NCBI GenBank assembly: GCA_963693085.1
Contig: OY856412.1
Location: 1,123,701,244 to 1,123,765,243, forward strand
Length of the DNA stretch: 64,000 nucleotides
Direction: 5' to 3'
DNA from: Alisma plantago-aquatica
Taxonomy: Eukaryota; Streptophyta; Magnoliopsida; Alismatales; Alismataceae
Below, one piece after another: positions 1 through 11,990 of this stretch. The translations under genes were made by a program, and so were the position numbers. Under the pieces are notes generated by a model that made no database searches, was not told where the DNA came from, and worked only from the letters and a program-made list of their open reading frames with translations. Numbering within the stretch: the first letter of the stretch is position 1; every line of letters begins with the position of its first letter.

Positions 1-1137
1 AATAAATAATAAAAAACAATACAATCATATTGTAAATATAAAATAAGCACACATATGTGATGATGCCCAATCTTTGTGCTAAGATGATATTTCAATGTCA
101 TCTTGCAACATTGATTCTTCCATAAGATCTTCTATCATGTAAGTATAAAATAATTACAACCAAAACAAGGCATTATAGTGAAGTAGATAAATATAAAATA
201 CACATATTTTAAATATACAAACTAGTGTTTTTTTAACCTATATTTGGGTTTTCCGACCAAAGGAATTATTTTGTGTCTATGAAAGAATAGATATGTTCCC
301 TCGATGAACCACTGTCCTAATCGCTGATACATGATCATAAAAACAAAAAATCATTTATTATATATAAATGCAAATAGACCAACATGTTTGACTGAAACAT
401 AATTAATATGAAATATAGAACTATGATTTCATACCTCATAAATACCCATATGATAGCTTTCTTGTGACATTTTGTTCAATGATTAACTGACTAGAACACA
501 TTTTTTGCAACAAAATGAGATGCGTGAAATATATAATACATGATATATATCAAAACACAACAGTTATGACATAATGAAATTGATACCGTTATTTAATTTA
601 CCAAATGAAATCGAGATATTTTTTAATTGTTTTTCAAAATAAAAAGATTAATGTCATTATGTTTTCTCAACAATTTTATAAAATGTCCTCACAGAAGCAC
701 AAGCACGAACAACAAATGGTGTTGTCAATCATTTCTGGGTGACGAAGTGTACAGATAAAAATGACATTATAAAATGAAGAAAACTGTAGCATAAGATTCT
801 ATTGGTGATGTGCTGAAGACGTCGCAGAAGAAATGCCACACCATTGGCAAGTACTCCAAAAATATAAAAAACAAAAGACAAATATAATAATAATTTACTG
901 TACAAAATTGTTCTTTTTTTTAATCTTTTGTGCAGCGGCATCTTGAGCTGCCTATCCTGCTTTTCCTAAACGTCATTTGTAATTGATCCAGAGATAAATA
1001 TTTTCAGAAACAAACAGCCCACCGTCATCTTTCTTTATAAGTCCTTTGTATGCTCTCCCAAAATTAGTCTGTAATGAATCCACAAATTAACAATCATCTC
1101 ACCTGATATAATTAAGCAGGCAATAAATGTTTTGTAC

Positions 1138-1272
1138 ATGAAAACAGCCGAAGTTAAGTCGTTTGTGTTCCGCGGGCAGAAGTTCGGCCACGCGGCATTC
1201 ATGGGGATGCTGACTAAAATGGTCTCTGTTCACACTGAAGCTAGTAAATCTGAGCCCCAAATATATAGTTGA
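1138..1272 (+). other. Short 44-codon open frame, unrecognised
   Basis: An ATG at 1138 opens a 44-residue frame ending in TGA at 1270-1272. The central part reads FVFRGQKFGHAAFMGMLTKM, encoded by a locally GC-rich stretch inside AT-rich DNA. I do not recognise the family. It could be a residual exon, a fragment of an old coding sequence or chance. No splice context, promoter or neighbouring exon was identified, so it is not called as a gene. Confidence 0.15.
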
Positions 1273-1985
1273 TATGATGGTACTCCTTGTACCATTTCAT
1301 CACCTTTGTATCTCTAAACAGTTTTTGCGCTTGTGACTGCAGTTTTTTCTCTTAATGAATGCAGGAACTATTATAACAAAAAGGCCTCGACAGGATGGGT
1401 TAACCTGAAATCCTGGTATTTATCAAATAGGCGACGCTATAGTATAAACTGTACAGTGACATTTTAATCATGTATTTGATTCACGAATCTGTGGTATACT
1501 TACGAGTTGCATTTTAACAGTATTCGAGATTTACCAGCAACTATTTCCGTGATCACATTTTTACAGCTTGTTGGCTCACCTCTCTGTTCGACTTTGCTGC
1601 CACAAAATGGCAGAAGCCAAACTCAACCCAACAGTATATCAAAAACAAAAAAGAACTCTGCGTCCAATTTCAAACTTTGCTGTTTGTCCAGGACTCTGGA
1701 AAGTAACAGCTGTGCTTCATCAATAAAAACAGAACTCAACATCATAGTCTTTTGTTTTCCACCATCGCTCAGTGGACGTCCTTTACGTGGAGGCTAACTG
1801 CTGGTTTCTCACTCAGCGGTCAGTGCTTCAATCAAGGATTGAAACTGATCAATCGCAGTGTACCTACAGTTCATCTACCTGTTGCATTGATGATGCATGA
1901 TTCAAGCAATCCGACTTTTTCTCCTCCCTTTAACTAGGATGGTAAAGACACAGGAACCTCATGGTCCTCACTTACAAAAGTTGTG

Positions 1986-2591
1986 GGCACTGGAGTGCGA
2001 CTGTAACTGACCTTGATATATGCAATGTGGTCCCTTTCGGAAGACCACTAGCCTCATCTGTTCAGACCATTAGTCCCCTGAGAAAGATAGTTGTGGACGT
2101 GACACTTATAGGACGGTACAACTTTGATCTTCTAAAAGTAACTGTCTAATCATATTTCAGCTAGTATCGAAGGTAGCGTAACAGATCTGTGGCCTTCACA
2201 ACAACCACAAAAAGACCAAGCACAATCTCAATTTTATATAGCAAGCACATTTCAAACAAGTCCGCCACAGAATCAAGATGATAGGGGTATTAGGATACAG
2301 GAAGGTCACCCAAGTCCTAAGAGCGGGGTATTCTAATGTATTCTATAGTAGAAGTATTGCTAAATACTCTCTATATTCTGTGATGTATATGTCCCACTTA
2401 AAGATTATGCTATATCTATCATGAAAGACATGGAGAATAGCATTAAATTCATTTGGCAATCAGCAAGATTAGCCGTAACTGATCTGGTTGCCAACTTTGG
2501 TGTCTGCCACGGAGGTGGGACTGCAACTGACCTTGACGCCTGTACGTGGTCTTTCTTTGAAAGGTCTGTAACCTCACATGTTTCTGGCCAT
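1986..2591 (+). repeat. Diverged direct duplication of about 85 bp (1986-2070 and 2506-2591)
   Basis: Two segments about 520 bp apart align over roughly 85 bases at an estimated 65-70 percent. Shared blocks are ACTGYAACTGACCTTGA, GTGGTC, a TT..AAG block and CCTCA..TGTT near the end. They are direct repeats on the plus strand. The intervening DNA is unrelated, so this is not a simple tandem array. It may be two remnants of a dispersed repeat or a duplicated exon-like unit. No coding function was recognised. Confidence 0.4.
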
Positions 2592-5500
2592 GTTGTCTCG
2601 ATGGCGTAATGCTTACGAAGCAGCACGTCTCCTTCGGATGGGTAGTGGCCTATCCGGTTCCTACTTCCTCGACATTGCAAAGTGGCGCAAAATCTGCCGG
2701 CACCATAGGGTTGACCATGTTTGAATCGTTATAGGTGATGAATTTCGCCACGCAGACAAAAATTCAAATTTACACCCACTCATTTGCGGGTTTTTATAGT
2801 TAAGCCTGGTAACCATCGCTAACAAAATTAATTATATTAGAACAAAATGATGACATATACTACTATTTGAAATAAATATAATAAATGTACTGATATCCAT
2901 AAATTGTGAAGGAGTTTCGATTCAAATTCGAACATGAAACAAAAAGTAATATTTGAACTAGAGAAATGAAAATAAATCTGTGTACTACATTTCTTTAATT
3001 ACTTTGTCAAATTTAATATGAAGTTTTACTACAAGTTATTCAGTGTTGGCCGTCGAATATAATCATACATCAATAGCAATGATAAAATCATCCACATACC
3101 GCTCACCCCACGTGACCCTCCGCACTCAAAATTAGATTCTTGATAACCAATCACACGGTTCATACGATGGTAATCTAACATCAAAGATGGTAAATGGGCG
3201 GATTTCATACCATACCAAACAATCTAAAACTACTTTATAGCATAAATTTATCTAAAAAGTAATGGATCGCCACTAACTTGTAATCTATTGTGAAAAATCA
3301 TGTGGAACACCAAAAAATATCCACGGGCTGTCGTGAGCAAAAAAAATCCGCTAATGCTGATTTGCATGTTGAATATCGACTATACTAAAATGATGTTGCA
3401 TACATAGATTAACTGATGAAGTATTCAATATGTTACACAGAGTTAGAGGCCCTACTTCTCAATGCAAACTGATAGCAACAAATACTGGAATGAACAATAG
3501 ATAGTAATAATTTTAATCATACATTAGAGAATTATCCAAAAAATATCGATGAATGGTTCCAGAAAATGAACAACACAACTTGGTTAAAATATGACAATAG
3601 TAATTAGTTGCTTTTTTGTGCTATATTCTTGTAGAAGTAGTAGACAATAGTTCTCTTTTTATCCTTACAACAACGTCTTGCAAAACTATTTTATTGAACA
3701 CATAGTACATGGGCAATCACCAATCAATCCGCAAACAACATAGTGGTATTTGGAGAAAAAGTAGTAGATGGCATGAGATGGGATGAGGTTGGAGATAGGG
3801 AAGCTATAATGAATGCTTACATGTAGTAGATCTATTTGATCTACATGGGGCTCTATTTGGAAACCAATCAACACCCTATAATTTAGATTGAGTTATGCGA
3901 TTAGTGAGACCGGGACAAGTGAATTTTAGATTGAGATAAAATGTTGTCTGGCATAACAATTGCTTTTAGTATATTTCTAATCAAAATATTGTGCATATAA
4001 ATTTCAGATGAAAGAAACTAATTCGGGTTGGATTACAAAATCATAGAAAATTAGGATTCCACAATCAAGGTCAGATCCTGAATCAGGACTGAAATTAGAC
4101 TAACATATCTCATTAGTGTCATTTCAACCTAGGTTCCCTTCTGTGCTTTCAAACACCTAGAACAGTCACTTTGTACTCAAATCATTACATTTATTGACAA
4201 AGGAAGACTCAAATTCATTTTGGTATAGGTTCAAGTTGGTTCCAAAAAGGGGATGGGAGATTACCTACCCCAAAACACTTGCTCAGTAATGACTTCCACC
4301 GCCACCATAGCATCAACGATATAAGTGAATATATGGTTATTTAATTATAATCGGCTATTCTTAGTCTAGTTGCAAATAAGTTTTTAATATATGTGTAACA
4401 TCCCTGACCTGGGTTATGCCTTAACCCTAGATGTTTTACTTAATAAAGTTAATTATATGCTTGCTCTTATCCCTTGAAAAGTAATTAAGGCTCAAGAGGA
4501 ACTTATGTTTCAATTTTAGTCCTTTTTGAATAATGTTGAAACAATGTTTTGCTTGTTTTGGACTAAAGTACAAATTACCCAAGTTGAGGGGTTAAATTGC
4601 AAATGTTACATGATAAAGTGTTCCTCAAGTGTTGAAGCATCATAAGAATGAGAATGATGTAGAGGTATGTCTTGTGACAGTCTGAGTACCAAGACAGAGC
4701 TTGTTGAGCAATGTTTGTTCATTAAAATCTAGTTTTGGTGTAATGTGCAATTTACCCAAAACCTAAGGTTCAATATGCAAAATACCACCTCTAGAGAGTC
4801 CCTCATGTTTATTGGCATCATTTGGAGAGAAAAAAATGAGAAGGGCGTCTCATTTGAATCACTTTGTAGGAGAGATAATCTTGATATTAAAATAATTAAG
4901 ATTTAAGCATAATTGAAACCCTAATTCAATTTAATACAAAAATAAATATATTAATTGAAGTGCGCTTAAAAAAATGAGATGATTGAATTTACATAAGTAT
5001 GGACTTCCTTGTTCCTTGAAAAGGCCACGAAATATCTAAAGTGAGTGGAGAGCCCACTCACATTAGTAAAAGGAAAAGTAATATCCACTCAATTTTGGAT
5101 ATTATTATTATAATGGTTAAGGTGCTTAATTTGCTTTCGTTTAATTCATGGATAATGAAGAGAAATTCGAAGGTGGAGTTGATAGCTTCGTATGAAAGAA
5201 AGTGAGGGGGTTAAGTGGCACCAATTTTGGGAGTTGAAGGAATTAATTAACATTTTCTCTCTCATTGGAATTTCCTTATAAACATCCCATTTCCAACTCA
5301 AATGAAAGGCTTTTTCGACCCTTCTTTTTTTCGTTGATTTGGTTGAACACAAAGGAGCTTAGGAACAACAGGAGGACGTGCCCCAACCTGTAGGTAAGCT
5401 CCTTAATCATCTTTAACCTTGATTTCATGGTGGAAATCGAAAGTCAATGCTTGATTTCTTCTTTTCTCCATTCAATCTTCAATCCTAGCCATTCCTTTTT

Positions 5501-5789
5501 ACTCAAGGAGTTAAGGACGAGCCTTGGGAGGTTGAGAAAGCTTCATTCACCATTGAAGGCGTGAAGCTTGAAGTTTGGTTTCAACTTTGAAGGTAGGTTA
5601 TATAACTTGAACCCTTAAACATTATTATTGATTTCATTCTTTTATCATATGTTAATTCTTTCTTCATTCTCAAAATTCCATTTGATTAATTGTTGAAATC
5701 ACCATAAGAATCACAACTGATTTTGAAGGTTTGAAGCTTGAAGATGATGATGTCATCTTAAGCACACATCTCAACATAGACCATGTGCA

Positions 5790-5945
5790 AACGGTTTTTC
5801 TTTTTTGTGATCAAACGGTCTCAAGACCGTTTGAGGGTAAACGATCTCAAGCCCGTTTGAGGGAAAACGGTCTCAAGACTATTTGAGGGCAAACAGTCTC
5901 AAGACTATTTGAGGTCATAAGTGGCTCAAGACCGTTTGTGGTCAA
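5790..5945. repeat. CGGTC/GACCG palindrome cluster in Tekay-1 LTR
   Basis: The half-site AACGGTCTCAAG / CTCAAGACCGTTTGAGG recurs about every 30 bases. The best copy is a perfect inverted repeat, TCAAACGGTC (5811-5820) and GACCGTTTGA (5825-5834), around the loop TCAA. Degenerate copies with CGATCTC or ACTATTTGAGG follow. Further scattered copies occur at 6060-6200 and 6465-6510. It is not coding. Confidence 0.75.
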
Positions 5946-6239
5946 GTGATGCTGTGATTGGATGAAGATTCAATGGTTATAAATGATTAAGATAAAAAGG
6001 ATTCAACAATCGATGGTCCCTTAATTTTAAACCCTAATTCAATTGGGTTCAAAACTCTAATTGATGTTGAAACAGTTTCAAACCGTTTGAATAGGTTGAC
6101 TGAATGAAAGTGTCGACTGAATGAAAGTATTGACCGAATGAAGGTGTTGACCGTTTGGGATCAAACGATCTCAAACAGTTTGAGGTTCAATCGATCTCAA
6201 TGTTGGATTGTCCATTCGATTTCAAAACAATTGATGAGC

Positions 6240-6445
6240 ATTCAGTTTCAAGACCGAATGAATGAAATTAGTCTCAAGATCAAATGGTTGATTCAGTTTC
6301 AAGACTGAATGAATGAAATCAGTCTCAAGATCGAATGGTTGATTCAGTTTCAAGATCGAATGAATGAAATCAGTCTCAAGATCAAATGGTTGATTCAGTT
6401 TCAAGACCGAATGGGTTGATTCAGTTTCAAGACTGAATGAGTTGA
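6240..6445. repeat. 51-bp tandem repeat in Tekay-1 LTR
   Basis: About three and a half copies of a 51-bp unit (TTCAGTTTCAAGACCGAATG, then AATGAAATCAGTCTCAAGAT and AAATGGTTGA) run head to tail. The unit length is a multiple of three, so an antisense open frame passes through it (repeat LNQPFDLETDFIHSV). That frame is a by-product of the repeat and not a gene. The unit contains the same AAGACCG and AAGATCG cores as the upstream palindrome cluster. Confidence 0.85.
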
Positions 6446-6839
6446 TTTGAGTTACACTTGAACCAAGACCGTTTGAAGGTCAAGGTACTTCAAGACCGTT
6501 TGAAGGTCTAATTGATTTAATTCAAGAAAGTACCAATTAACCCCTTGATTGTTAATGTCATATATCAAAGTTGAAAACAGTGGTTGTACCTCTAATGTAC
6601 TTAGGTGATTAGTACCTTTAGAGTGATTAACCTTTGATGCTTATGGAGGTAATAGCCTAATACACTATGTCAACTCTTCATTCATGTGGATTCAATCTAA
6701 TCAAGATTGCAGTAATTAACATCCGAGAGAGGATGAGAGAGAGAGGAACTTATACATGAATGTTAGTCATGTAGTGATTGATGCTCAACACTTTTATCAT
6801 GAATAAAATATGTAATTAGGGTTTGATCCATGATGATGA

Positions 6840-7270
6840 GATCATGAAACCCTAATCGAGAAGGTTGATGAACCCTAACCCTAATTTAGGGTAAAGATAG
6901 GTGAAACCCTAATCTAGGGTGATGATGTGAACCTAATTCAGAGTCATGATATGAGAAACCCTAATTTAGGGAATTTTAAAGAAAAACACTAATTTAAGGG
7001 AATGCTTCATGAAAACCCTAATTTCGGGTGAAGATACATGAATCCCTAATTTTTGGGGAAATGTAAGAAAACCTTAATTCAAGGATCTAGAGTATGGTGA
7101 TTTGAAACCTTAACCCTAATGTAGGGTGAAGGTATGTGAAACCCTAATTTTGGGTTATAGTGCATGAAACCCTAATCTCGGGCAATGAGATGATAAACCA
7201 TAGCTCTAATTCTTGGGTAATGGTTGAGTAATCCTTGATTGACATGAAATGGGAAACCCTAACCCTGAGG
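6840..7270. repeat. Telobox-rich repeat module (AAACCCTAA...TTAGGGT) in Tekay-1 LTR
   Basis: GAAACCCTAAT followed by TTAGGG or a degenerate TCGGG recurs roughly every 25-60 bases, at least eight times (for example 6846, 6904, 6956, 7012, 7138, 7166, 7253). Several copies form the palindrome ACCCTAATTTAGGGT. It is not a telomere, because units are interspersed with LTR sequence and lie inside an LTR. AAACCCTAA is the known plant telobox, a binding site for telomere-repeat-binding Myb proteins. Tekay-3 has a similar but smaller cluster near 35385-35480. Confidence 0.75.
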
Positions 7271-7894
7271 AAGGATTAGTGGTGATACCCTTATATAGCA
7301 TGATGCTGATATGTAATTGATATAATTGTCATCATGTGTTCTAACCATGCAGGTATCATGAGATGATGAGCATAGCCAGGTATGAGCTATGATGTTTCAT
7401 TTATTGAAATTGTTAATAGGCCTTGTGAGCCATAACATGCTTTGTTGCTTAGTGAGAGGTAACAAGAGATGAAATGGGCTTTGTGATCCATGTGAGATGC
7501 TTGTGTAGCAAGTATCATGTTTACCTTGGTCAGATGACCTGAAGGTATTAGTTACCTGATAAGTGGTAACAAGTGTTTCTTGATGAACTAAGGGTTTGAA
7601 TACCCATTTTCTATAATAATGATGATGAGTTTGTGAAAGGATGAGAATGCTCTTGATGAGATGAGGGATTGAGATCCCAATGCTCTACTAAAGAGTTGAA
7701 CAATACTTGATGAAAGTATTACACATTCTTTGTAGCAATTGTTAAATAATTAATGTTTGGAAACTTTTTTGGTGCTAAAAGAATATGGTAATACACTTAA
7801 TTAATCAAGTGATATTATATAATGTAGTTGCCATGACCACAGATCCATCAACATCGGAATTTGTTGAATGGTGAAACGAGTTAAAATCAGAGCA

Positions 7895-7910
7895 CATATT
7901 TTTGAATATG
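7895..7910. promoter_or_regulatory. Conserved small inverted repeat in Tekay LTRs
   Basis: CATATT (7895-7900) and AATATG (7905-7910) flank TTTG. The same site in the Tekay-2 LTR has perfect 8-base arms, and it is partly preserved in Tekay-3 (57325-57340). Conservation in position among three otherwise diverged LTRs suggests function. The nature of the function is unknown. Confidence 0.4.
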
Positions 7911-9104
7911 CGGGGGTAATTGGGAAACTATATCCTCATGCCCCATATGAATGGCTACGAGCTATATCCTACGAACAAGATTGGTTACGGACCATACCCC
8001 AGTATGAGTATGGCTAATGGACATGACTCCATGATATGATACCAGGCATTGGCTACGGGCCATAACCTTGAAGAGAGTATATGCTGCGGGCTATAACTCT
8101 ATAGTGAAGATGCCAATATACACTGGCAAGCTAATTTTAGTTTGACACATGATGTCTCTGCCATATAATCTTATACTGACCCAGAAGGATGAGGTCTTAG
8201 AGTCTGGCTCTTCCATTGACCTTGTGTGGTACCGATGCATTACGTAATCATGGTCAGTTGGAGCATGAACAATATACTTCATCTCTTCAGTGCATTAAGT
8301 ATGATTGTAAAATGTAATCAACAGTGTAGCATATTTTCTTAAAATTGAAATATGAGAATCATTAGTTGATGTTAACTTGCTTAGCATATCCTAGATGGAT
8401 AAATGTTATACACATTCTTCATTTTCCCTATTGGATAAGTGACATGTTGCTTTATCAATTTATAGCTGAAATGCTTTGAATAAGAATATCGCTCTAACCT
8501 GTTTGGACAATAAATCAATTGCTGTTAAATATAAATGTTTCCTCTACTCAGTTTTATTCTAATAAACTACAATAATAATGTTTTTGGCAGAGAGTTATAT
8601 CTCTCGCTGAGACTAGGTCTCACTCCGTTGGTCACCAACACTTTTTAGGTAGACGCAGAAGAAGAGACAGGAACCCTATAGTAGGGGAAGAGTAGCAACA
8701 GCAACAACAGGGACAACAATGACACTTAGGTGGAGACACTGGCTGTCATGTCTTGTATATGTGTACATAGAGTCCTATGTGTCGTCTCTGTACTCTCAGG
8801 TCCTCAGAGTAAGTAGTTAGTTTAATGAATCGATCTAAGATTTTGGCTTGATGCCTCAAGGTTCTTATGCTGCCTATGTACAGTTTTAACAGGGCAGTTG
8901 ATGTATGTGATCCTTGAGAAGGAATGATACGAGATATGTACTTGTGAACCAGAATGTAATTAAATTACTTTGGTTCTTTTTGAAAGAAGTTTTCCAGTGT
9001 ATGGATCTCTTTGTAAATAGTTTTAATTTTTAGTGATTTTTGTTAATTCACTGTTGATGTTCACTTCCGCTTAGTTAATCATAGTTTGTACGCCACAATT
9101 TAGT

Positions 9105-9118
9105 TGGTATCAGAGGCT
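9105..9118 (+). other. Tekay-1 primer binding site (initiator tRNA-Met type)
   Basis: TGGTATCAGAGGCT lies eight bases after the LTR end. It is the usual complement to the 3' end of initiator tRNA-Met used by chromoviruses and copia elements, with one change from TGGTATCAGAGCC. Confidence 0.85.
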
Positions 9119-9225
9119 CGCTGAGTCTACAGAGACATAGGATTAAGTCATTGAGTCTGTTCTAGTGTCTTCTAGTTATCTGATACTGACTTCTGCTCAT
9201 ATAAGAGGAGAAGAAGAACTTGAAG

Positions 9226-10001
9226 ATGTATAGTTCACACGAAGAACACGCTACTGAGAGTAGTGTTGCTGCACCAGGAAGAGGTGCAAGGGACCAGACT
9301 AGGGAGGAACCTATACCTGAACAACCCCAGTTTGACCCAGCCATGATAGAGAATCCAACTTTCAACGCTCTGTTTAGGAAGTTCATGGAAGTTATGACGC
9401 ACATGATGGATAGGATGCCACCACCTGCACTGAGGGCACAAACCCATAACGAGGGACAGGGAGCTGGTAAGATTTTTGAGAGGCTTCGTCTGGTAGGAGC
9501 CACAGAGTATGCTGGTACAGCTGATCCAACCGATGCTGATCTATGGCTGACTGAGCTGGAGAAGGCTTTCAGTATCCTCAATATCCCAGAAGCCGAAAAG
9601 GTGAGACATGTAGTGTACCTTTTAAAGGGAGTGTTGGCCACTGGTGGACAATAGAAGAGGGCAAGAGGCCAGGTGTCGAAGTCGGATGGGAAGAATTCCG
9701 ATGAGAATTTGTCATTAGATACTTCCCTAAGACTTACTTAGATGAGAAGATATCTCAGTTTGAGAAGATAAGACAAGGACCGATGAACATTAGCGAGTAT
9801 GAGGCTAAGTTCATGGAGCTTTTACAGTTCTGTCCGCATATGGTAGCTACTGATGAGGAAATAATTCAGCATTTTGAGAAAGGGTTGAACGCTAAATTGA
9901 CCACTCCTGTGTATGCCTTAGAGAATAGGGAGAGGTTTGCCATCTTTGTGGAGTCTGTGAGATAGATAGAAAGGTCTGTGACTGAGAAGCATCAGGCCCA
10001 C
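9226..10001 (+). pseudogene. Tekay-1 gag, broken and interrupted by Tekay-2
   Basis: The ATG at 9226 is chosen because the Tekay-2 gag also begins M-x-(S/G)-x-HEEHA. The first 143 codons run to a TAG at 9652, giving an acidic and proline-rich N-terminus, then the capsid start KIFERLRLVGA and DADLWLTELEKAF. A one-base loss near 9632 shifts the frame. Capsid homology resumes in other frames (RYFPKTYLDEKISQFEKI near 9720-9775 and MNISEYEAKFMELLQFCPHM from 9783) and ends with TAG at 9963-9965. The nucleocapsid and pol are absent because a second element begins at 10002. This is a capsid structural protein gene that is now dead. Confidence 0.8.
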
Positions 10002-10328
10002 TGTAAGGACCCTGACCTCCGTTTAGGGCTTATCCTATTTGCTTTGCTTAACCCTGATGCTTAGTTTCTTGCTAATCACCTTTAGTGTTGATTAGGGTTT
10101 GTTGGTGTTTTGTTGGGAGCTGGATGTGCTACTTGCAATTTACCCAAGTTTAGGGTTTGTGGGCAAGTTTGTCACCTTGTGGGGTGTTCCTCCCTCTCCT
10201 TGCTTCCTCTAGTGTTGAGAGGAAGGGTTGGGCTCATTGCTTGAGTTCCTTTGGGATTGGTTGAGCTTGTTGGGCCTTGTGGTGTGTTGCCTTTGCCTCT
10301 TTGGACCTTGTGTCGGGCAAGTGTGCTT

Positions 10329-10413
10329 GTGTCGACCTAGGTGTGTCGGCCTATGGTGTGTCGGCCTGTGGTGTGTCGGCCTGAGGTGTGTCGGCCTAGG
10401 GTGTGTGTCGGCC
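10329..10413. repeat. 15-bp tandem repeat GTGTGTCGGCCTRTG
   Basis: About five to six head-to-tail copies of a 15-bp unit, GTGTGTCGGCCTATG, lie near the 5' end of the Tekay-2 LTR. The open frames on both strands that cross it (CVGLW and RPTHH repeats) are by-products of the three-divisible unit. Confidence 0.85.
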
Positions 10414-11334
10414 ATGGTGGTGTGGAGGTGTGTCGCCCATGGACCCTTTGACTCTCTTTGACCTCGTTTGTGTCACCACTAGTGGACACTTGTAGCTTGA
10501 TGCTTGCATGTGGCAATGGCCTTGGACATGTGTTTAGGGCATGTTAGAGTGGTGGCCTTGCCCATGGATAATTGTCCCTAGGTGGGCGACACCTTGCCTT
10601 GCCTTTCCTTGGTTTCTCCTCCATCCCCTCCTATATATGCATTTCCTTTCTCTTGCTAAGGATCCCTTTAGTTCCTTTATTTCCCCTCTCCCTTGGTGCA
10701 TGACACCCTCTTCTTTTGCAAGCTTGGTGGCCGATCCTTGCCTTGGAGTCTCCTTCTTCCTCTAGTGGTGGCTGAACCCTAGAGTGCCTTGCTCTTCTTC
10801 CTTGATGGTGCTTGGAGCTTGGAGCTTGCTTAAGGCGGGTTACATAACTCCTAACCCTAACTACATTACCATCTTCTTTGTTCTTGTTTGTATATTGCTT
10901 ATGATCAGCTATGTATGTTGCTAGTTTAGTTTCTTTCTTAGTTGTACCTTGTTGGACGAACTATGATCTAGGGTTTTCTTGGTGAGCAACACCCCTTTCT
11001 CTCCTAGGTCTAGAGGAGTGAGCTTGAGTTCTAGTAATATGGGCAACACTCCTATCTCAGTTGAGTTGAGAGGTGAGCTTGTGTTCTAGTTGCTTGAGCA
11101 ACACCCTCCTCTCACCATGGACTTGAAAGGTGAGCTATGTAGTGGTTGTGGACCTTAGTTGTGGTTGTTCCTTGAGTTGCCCAATTGGTGATAAGAGGTG
11201 TGCAAGACCCCTCTCTCTTGGTTGTTGAGAGGTGAGCCATCTTCTTGATCCTTTAGGGTTTTGGTACCCTTGTGCTTGAGGTTGATGATGACCTTGTTGT
11301 GGGTTGCTTCTTGACCGATATGGCTTGGGGTGAT

Positions 11335-11990
11335 GTTGCCCGATACCCCTCTTGACCTAGAGCCTTGGACGTTATGTTGTTGTGGCTGTGTTGGGTGATG
11401 CACCCTGGTCCTTGACCCTTTGTGTGTCAGGCATCACACTATGCTGAGTACCCTGCCCGACACCCTTAACCTAGGAAGTGGCTTGGTGTCGTGATACGTT
11501 GATGTTGTGGAAGCGTTGCTAGCTAGTTCTGTTGTGGGCGTTACCCCTTGGCCTTAGCCCTATGTGTGTTGGCCGATAGCATGAGATCAGTTAGACGTTA
11601 TGCCTTCCTTGTCGCCCATTAGAGTGGCATCCCTTGGGCGTTATGCCTTGTGGTGTGTGTGCTGCTTGATGTACCTTGTGCACAACACACCGTTGCACGA
11701 TATACCCCTTTGGCTGAGCTGCATGCCCTGGTTGCCCGTTAATAGTTGGTTGCATGACACGCCCATAGGCTCAGCTGCCCGACAGGCCTTGTGGCCGTTG
11801 TCCCTGCGTTGCACGACACAGCGTTGCACGCTACACATGAGTGCATGAGATGGCTGGGTTCCTTGTTGCCCGATACATCTGGTAGCCTGACACCCTTGCT
11901 GGTTTTCTTGGCCGATTGGTGGCTGGTTTGCTGGATCGTTACATGGTAGATATGGTTGGACGATATGGGAGAGTACCTTGCCCTACCCGT
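11335..11990. repeat. GCCCGAYAC-type motif cluster in Tekay-2 LTR
   Basis: The short motif G-C/T/A-CCGATAC or GCCCGACAC is reiterated, for example near 11338, 11456, 11778, 11811 and 11868, with relaxed copies such as GCACGATA and GCACGACAC between them. The same core is repeated in the unrelated Athila-1 LTR (24350-25095). Copies are dispersed rather than in strict tandem. Confidence 0.55.

Larger units (their letters stand above)
1..4393. other. AT-rich unassigned DNA
   Basis: No convincing gene, RNA or recognisable transposon domain is seen in either strand. Open frames are short and have no family resemblance that I recognise. Base composition is strongly AT-rich, with slightly GC-richer islands near 1180-1210, 1960-2110 and 2490-2720. 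Two internal items are listed separately: a 44-codon open frame at 1138-1272 and a diverged direct duplication at 1986-2070 and 2506-2591. The right limit is the TGTAAC start of the Tekay-1 LTR. Confidence 0.5.
4394..9097 (+). mobile_element. Tekay-1 5' LTR (Ty3/gypsy, Tekay/del-type chromovirus)
   Basis: The LTR starts TGTAACATCCCTGACC at 4394 and ends ...CGCCACA at 9097, eight bases before a TGGTATCAGAGG primer binding site. At about 4.7 kb it is very long, as is known for the Tekay/del lineage. It aligns in order with the Tekay-2 LTR (10002-14096) and the two halves of the Tekay-3 LTR. Shared blocks include the GAGGGATTGAGATCCC block, the ATATTTTTGAATATG inverted repeat, a TCTCTCGCTG motif (8607-8616) followed by the U5-like end, and CTGTACTCTCAGGTCC near 8790. 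It contains three internal repeat modules, listed separately. No 3' LTR partner is seen in the window because the element is interrupted at 10002. Confidence 0.85.

Noticed and set aside
1..4393. tRNA genes or intact host gene exons
   Set aside because: No tRNA-like A/B box pair with a foldable cloverleaf, and no exon series with recognisable protein similarity.
6840..7270. Telomere or interstitial telomeric array
   Set aside because: Units are interspersed with LTR-specific sequence, not continuous CCCTAAA, and the block lies inside a defined LTR.
10209..10461. Histidine/proline- or cysteine/valine-rich proteins near the Tekay-2 LTR start
   Set aside because: Both frames cross the 15-bp tandem repeat and are opposite-strand readings of the same repeat.
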